From NCBI GenBank assembly GCA_032622095.1, contig CP136061.1, positions 168,025,107-168,089,106 of the forward strand: 64,000 nucleotides of DNA. Direction: 5' to 3'. Positions 58,300 to 64,000 of the stretch are shown in pieces. Made by a program: the position numbers and the translations under genes. The first letter of the stretch is position 1. Each line of letters opens with the position of its first letter. The notes under the pieces are model-generated. The model was given only the letters and a program-made list of their open reading frames with translations. It was not told where the DNA came from and did no database searches. This stretch comes from Siphonodentalium dalli (lineage: Eukaryota; Mollusca; Scaphopoda; Gadilida; Siphonodentaliidae).

Positions 58300-61200
58300 G
58301 AGATCTCATTATTTTTGTCATTTTGTTTTGTCTTCCAGATTGGAGAGGGTAGAAGATTTCAGATACTCTGAAGCATATAGAAGATGGCCACATCCAAGAT
58401 AACGCAGCGAATCAAATGTCTGGTTATTATTATAGCCCCTTATTAAAAAAGGGTATATTGTTTTGCACGTGTCTGTCCGTACATGCGTTCGTACATCCGC
58501 ACAATGTCTGTTCAATGTTATAACTTGAACCGTAGTGCTCTGATCTCAATGAAATTTGGTATGGGTGTTCACCACTATAAGGACATTCAATGGCATCTGT
58601 CCAATGTATGCACCGGACGACAGTATATCTTGTTTTTGCACTGATTTAAATTTCATTATTTTTGTTCTTTCATTTTGTATTTCACATTAGGCAGGACAGA
58701 TCTCATTATTTTTGTCATTCTGTTTTGTCTTCCAGATTGGAGAGGGTACAATATTTCAGATACTCGGAAGCATACAGAAGATGGCCACATCCAAGATAAC
58801 GCAGCGAATCAAATGTCTGGTTATTGTTATAGCCCCTTTTTAAAAAAGGTATATTGTTTTGCATCTGTCTGTCCGGACTTTCGTACGTACATCCGCCCAA
58901 TGTCTGTTCATGCAATAGTGCTCGGTTCTGAATGAAATTTGGTATGGATGTTCCCTACTATGAGTATACTTAGTAGAATATTCCATCGTTTTGTTCAGAT
59001 TATTCATTCTAGAGTTATTCATCCTTGTTTATCTGGAAATGTTGGCTTTTTGGTCTGTCTGATGTCTTTTCGGGACATAACTTGAACAATAATGCTCGGT
59101 TCTCAATGATATTTGGTATGGATGTTCACCACTATAAGGACATTCAATGGCATCTGTTCAATGTATGCACCGGACGACAGTATATCTTGTTTTTGCACTG
59201 ATTTAAATTTCATTATTTTTGTTCTTTCATTTGGTATTCCACATTATAGACAGGACATATCTCATTATTTTTGTCATTTTGTTTTGTCTTCCAGATTGGA
59301 GAGGGTAGAAGATTTCAGATACTCTGAAGCATATAGAAGATGGCCACATCCAAGATAACGCAGCGTATCAAATGTCTGGTTATTATTATAGCCCCTTATT
59401 AAAAAAGGGTATATTGTTTTGCACGTGTCTGTCCGGACATGCGTTCGTACATCCGCACAATGTCTGTTCAATGTTATAACTTGAACCGTAGTGCTCTGAT
59501 CTCAATGAAATTTGGTATGGGTGTTCACCACTATAAGGACATTCAATGGCATCTGTCCAATGTATGCACCGGACGACAGTATATCTTGTTTTTGCACTGA
59601 TTTAAATTTCATTAGTTTTGTTCTTTCATTTTGTATTTCACATTAGGCAGGACAGATCTCATTATTTTTGTCATTCTGTTTTGTCTTCCAGATTGGAGAG
59701 GGTAGAAGATTTCAGATACTCGGAAGCATACAGAAGATGGCCACATCCAAGATAACGCAGCGAATCAAATATCTGGTTATTGTTATAGCCCCTTTTTTAA
59801 AAAGGTATATTGTTTTGCATCTGTCTGTCCGGACGTTCGTACGTACATCCGCCCAATGTCTGTTCATGCCATAGTGCTCGGTTCTGAATGAAATTTGGTA
59901 TGGATGTTCCCTACTATGAGTATACTCAGTAGAATATTCCATCGTTTTGTTCAGATTATTCATTCTAGAGTTATTCATCTTTGTTTATCTGGAAATGTTG
60001 GCTTTTTGGTCTGTCTGATGTCTTTTCAGGACATAACTTGAACAATAATGCTCGGTTCTCAATGATATTTGGTATGGATGTTCACCACTATAAGGACATT
60101 CAATGGCATCTGTCCAATGTATGCACCGGACGACAGTATATCTTGTTTTTGCACTGATTTAAATTTCATTATTTTTGTTCTTTCATTTTGTATTTCACAT
60201 TAGGCAGGACAGATCTCATTATTTTTGTCATTCTGTTTTGTCTTCCAGATTGGAGAGGGTACAATATTTCAGATACTCGGAAGCATACAGAAGATGGCCA
60301 CATCCAAGATAACGCAGCGAATCAAATATCTGGTTATTGTTATAGCCCCTTTTTTAAAAAGGTATATTGTTTTGCATCTGTCTGTCCGGACGTTCGTACG
60401 TACATCCGCCCAATGTCTGTTCATGCCATAGTGCTCGGTTCTGAATGAAATTTGGTATGGATGTTCCCTACTATGAGTATACTCAGTAGAATATTCCATC
60501 GTTTTGTTCAGATTATTCATTCTAGAGTTATTCATCCTTGTTTATCTGGAAATGTTGGCTTTTTGGTCTGTCTGATGTCTTTTCGGGACATAACTTGAAC
60601 AATAATGCTCGGTTCTCAATGATATTTGGTATGGATGTTCACCACTATAAGGACATTCAATGGCATCTGTTCAATGTATGCACCGGACGACAGTATATCT
60701 TGTTTTTGCACTGATTTAAATTTCATTATTTTTGTTCTTTCATTTGGTATTCCACATTATAGACAGGACATATCTCATTATTTTTGTCATTTTGTTTTGT
60801 CTTCCAGATTGGAGAGGGTAGAAGATTTCAGATACTCTGAAGCATATAGAAGATGGCCACATCCAAGATAACGCAGCGAATCAAATGTCTGGTTATTATT
60901 ATAGCCCCTTATTAAAAAAGGGTATATTGTTTTGCACGTGTCTGTCCGGACATGCGTTCGTACATCCGCACAATGTCTGTTCAATGTTATAACTTGAACC
61001 GTAGTGCTCTGATCTCAATGAAATTTGGTATGGGTGTTCACCACTATAAGGACATTCAATGGCATCTGTTCAATGTATGCACCGGACGACAGTATATCTT
61101 GTTTTTGCACTGATTTAAATTTCATTATTTTTGTTTTTTCATTTTGTATTTCACATTAGGCAGGACAGATCTCATTATTTTTGTCATTCTGTTTTGTCTT

Positions 61201-64000
61201 CCAGATTGGAGAGGGTACACTATTTCAGATACTCGGAAGCATACAGAAGATGGCCACATCCAAGATAATGCAGCGAATCAAATGTATGTGGTTATTGTTA
61301 TAGCCCCTTTTTTAAAAAGGTATTTTGTTTTGCATCTGTCTGTCCGGACGTTCGTACGTACATCCGCCCAATGTCTGTTCATGCCATAGTGCTCGGTTCT
61401 GAATGAAATTTGGTATGGATGTTCCCTACTATGAGTATACTCAGTAGAATATTCCAACGTTTTGTTCAGATTATTCATTCTAGAGTTATTCATCTTTGTT
61501 TATCTGGAAATGTTGGCTTTTTGGTCTGTCTGATGTCTTTTCAGGACATAACTTGAACAATAATGCTCGGTTCTCAATGATATTTGGTATGGGTGTTCAC
61601 CACTATAAGGACATTCAATGGCATCTGTTCAATGTATGCACCGGACGACAGTATATCTTGTTTTTGCACTGATTTAAATTTTTATTATTTTTGTTCTTTC
61701 ATTTGGTATTCCACATTATAGACAGGACATATCTCATTATTTTTGTCATTCTGTTTTGTCTTCCAGATTTGAGAGGGTAGAATATTTCAGATACTCGGAA
61801 GCATATAGAAGATGGCCACATCCAAGATAACGCAGCGAATCAAATGTCTGGTTATTATTATAGCCCCTTATTAAAAAAGGGTATATTGTTTTGCACGTGT
61901 CTGTCCTGACATGCGTTCGCACATCCGCACAATGTCTGTTCAATGTTATAACTTGAACCGTAGTGCTCTGATCTCAATGAAATTTGGTATGGGTGTTCAC
62001 CACTATAAGGACGTTCAATGGCATCTGTCCAATGTATGCACCGGACGACAGTATATCTTGTTTTTGCACTGATTTAAATTTCATTAGTTTTGTTCTTTCA
62101 TTTTGTATTCCACATTAGGCAGGACAGATCTCATTATTTTTGTCATTCTGTTTTGTCTTCCAGATTGGAGAGGGTACAATATTTCAGATACTCGGAAGCA
62201 TACAGAAGATGGCCACATCCAAGATAACGCAGCGAATCAAATGTCTGGTTATTGTTATAGCCCCTTTTTAAAAAAGGTATATTGTTTTGCATCTGTCTGT
62301 CCGGACTTTCGTACGTACATCCGCCCAATGTCTGTTCATGCAATGATAGTGCTCGGTTCTGAATGAAATTTGGTATGATGTTCCCTACTATGAGTATACT
62401 CAGTAGAATATTCCATCGTTTTGTTCAGATTATTCATTCTAGAGTTATTCATCCTTGTTTATCTGGAAATGTTGGCTTTTTGGTCTGTCTGATATCTTTT
62501 CGGGACATAACTTGAACAATAATGCTCGGTTCTCAATGATATTTGGTATGGATGTTCACCACTATAAGAACATTCAATGGCATCTGTTCAATGTATGCAC
62601 CGGACGACAGTATATCTTGTTTTTGCACTGATTTAAATTTCATTATTTTTGTTCTTTCATTTGGTATTCCACATTATAGACAGGACATATCTCATTATTT
62701 TTGTCATTTTGTTTTGTCTTCCAGATTGGAGAGGGTAGAAGATTACAGATACTCTGAAGCATATAGAAGATGGCCACATCCAAGATAACGCAGCGAATCA
62801 AATGTCTGGTTATTATTATAGCCCCTTATTAAAAAAGGGTATATTGTTTTGCACGTGTCTGTCCGGACATGCGTTCGTACATCCGCACAATGTCTGTTCA
62901 ATGTTATAACTTGAACCGTAGTGCTCTGATCTCAATGAAATTTGGTATGGGTGTTCACCACTATAAGGACATTCAATGGCATCTGTCCAATGTATGCACC
63001 GGACGACAGTATATCTTGTTTTTGCACTGATTTTAATTTCATTAGTTTTGTTCTTTCATTTGGTATTCCACATTAGGCAGGACAGATTTCATTATTTTTG
63101 TCATTCTGTTTTGTCTTCCAGATTGGAGAGGGTAGAAGATTTCAGATACTCGGAAGCATACAGAAGATAGCCACATCCAAGATAACGCAGCGAATCAAAT
63201 GTCTGGTTATTGTTATAGCCCCTTTTTAAAAAAGGTATATTGTTTTGCATCTGTCTGTCCGGACGTTCGTACGTACATCCGCCCAATGTCTGTTCATGCC
63301 ATAGTGCTCGGTTCTGAATGAAATTTGGTATGGATGTTCCCTACTATGAGTATACTCAGTAGAATATTCCATCGTTTTGTTCAGATTATTCATTCTAGAG
63401 TTATTCATCCTTGTTTATCTGGAAATGTTGGCTTTTTGGTCTGTCTGATGTCTTTTCGGGACATAACTTGAACAATAATGCTCGGTTCTCAATGATATTT
63501 GGTATGGATGTTCACCACTATAAGGACATTCAATGGCATCTGTTCAATGTATGCACCGGACGACAGTATATCTTGTTTTTGCACTGATTTAAATTTCATT
63601 ATTTTTGTTCTTTCATTTGGTATTCCACATTATAGACAGGACATATCTCATTATTTTTGTCATTTTGTTTTGTCTTCCAGATTGGAGAGGGTAGAAGATT
63701 TCAGATACTCTGAAGCATATAGAAGATGGCCACATCCAAGATAACGCAGCGATTCAAATGTCTGGTTATTATTATAGCCCCTTATTAAAAAAGGGTATAT
63801 TGTTTTGCACGTGTCTGTCCGGACATGCGTTCGTACATCCGCACAATGTCTGTTCAATGTTATAACTTGAACCGTAGTGCTCTGATCTCAATGAAATTTG
63901 GTATGGGTGTTCACCACTATAAGGACATTCAATGGCATCTGTTCAATGTATGCACCGGACGACAGTATATCTTGTTTTTGCACTGATTTAAATTTCATTA
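58300..64000 (+). repeat. satellite array, composite unit ~957 bp (397 + ~560), runs off the window
   Basis: The landmark 'tcttccagattggagagg' (once 'tttgagagg') occurs at 58331, 58728, 59287, 59684, 60241, 60800, 61197, 61759, 62156, 62717, 63114 and 63673. Spacings alternate 397 and ~560, except one 557 step directly after another long step (59684 to 60241 to 60800), where a B-type subunit replaces an A-type. Type A reads 'ccccttattaaaaaagggtat' with 'cacgtgtctgtcc'. Type B reads 'cccctttttaaaaaaggtat' with 'catctgtctgtcc' and an extra ~160 bp. Copies are nearly identical. Short open frames on both strands recur in every unit and are not genes. Confidence 0.93.

Noticed and set aside
58675-63857. 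Recurrent open frames of 60-88 codons on both strands of the satellite
   Set aside because: They recur because the units are nearly identical; opposite-strand frames overlap and no start or splice context is conserved beyond the repeat itself.
58300-64000. CRISPR array
   Set aside because: Units are ~400-560 bp without unique spacers, in eukaryotic sequence.
1-64000. tRNA and rRNA genes
   Set aside because: None recognised by eye; a covariance-model scan would be needed to exclude tRNAs.

Overview
The window looks like AT-rich animal nuclear DNA. It has spliced exons with GT-AG borders, a TATA-type promoter, LTR and DNA transposons, MITEs and satellite DNA, and no operons or ribosome binding sites. 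The many diverged units built around 'gggccataactc ... cccatattcgaactt ... accaaatttggt', with runs of ggacggac and a gtcccccga/tcgggggac hairpin, suggest a lophotrochozoan, probably a mollusc. That assignment is inference from repeat style.

Layout. 1-25 kb is gene-poor: tandem or diverged 'ataactc' repeats (0.6-2.8, 4.1-4.9 and 10.7-13.3 kb), a 329-bp MITE with TTAA duplications (8.9 kb), several terminal-inverted-repeat (TIR) elements (14.9-16.3, 17.6-18.0, 21.5-23.8, 24.7-25.0 and 25.1-25.4 kb), a cluster of palindromes (19.4 kb) and a ~190-bp tandem repeat (20.5-21.0 kb). 25.6-32.5 kb is a young, structurally complete LTR retrotransposon: near-identical 208/213-bp LTRs, a 4-bp target duplication, a primer-site-like sequence and a polypurine tract. 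Its only long ORF (961 aa) shows no Gag zinc knuckle and no protease, RT, RNase H or integrase. 33.3-34.8 kb holds a broken tnp2/CACTA-like transposase on the minus strand. 35.5-38.3 kb is a tandem 0.8-kb duplication whose second copy carries a 1.1-kb hAT MITE with an exact 8-bp target duplication.

38.7-53 kb contains the one convincing host gene (plus strand): promoter, first exon, a 6-kb repeat-filled intron, a second exon, six tandemly duplicated symmetric exons (four of 87 bp, two of 54 bp), then exons with a short coiled coil. Exons 1 and 2 each carry one apparent extra base in a homopolymer, so the gene is either a recent pseudogene or has assembly errors. Transposons sit at its second splice donor (Harbinger-like) and in its candidate last exon (MULE-like, 9-bp duplication). 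Large perfect palindromes lie in the intron between exons 4 and 5.

54.9-56.1 kb is a nested inverted-repeat complex with a hAT-like insertion. 58.3 kb to the window end is a satellite array with a two-part unit (397 + ~560 bp).

The strongest leads are the LTR element with a non-pol 961-aa ORF and structured leader, and the exon-duplicated gene. All function calls are by eye; no searches were run.
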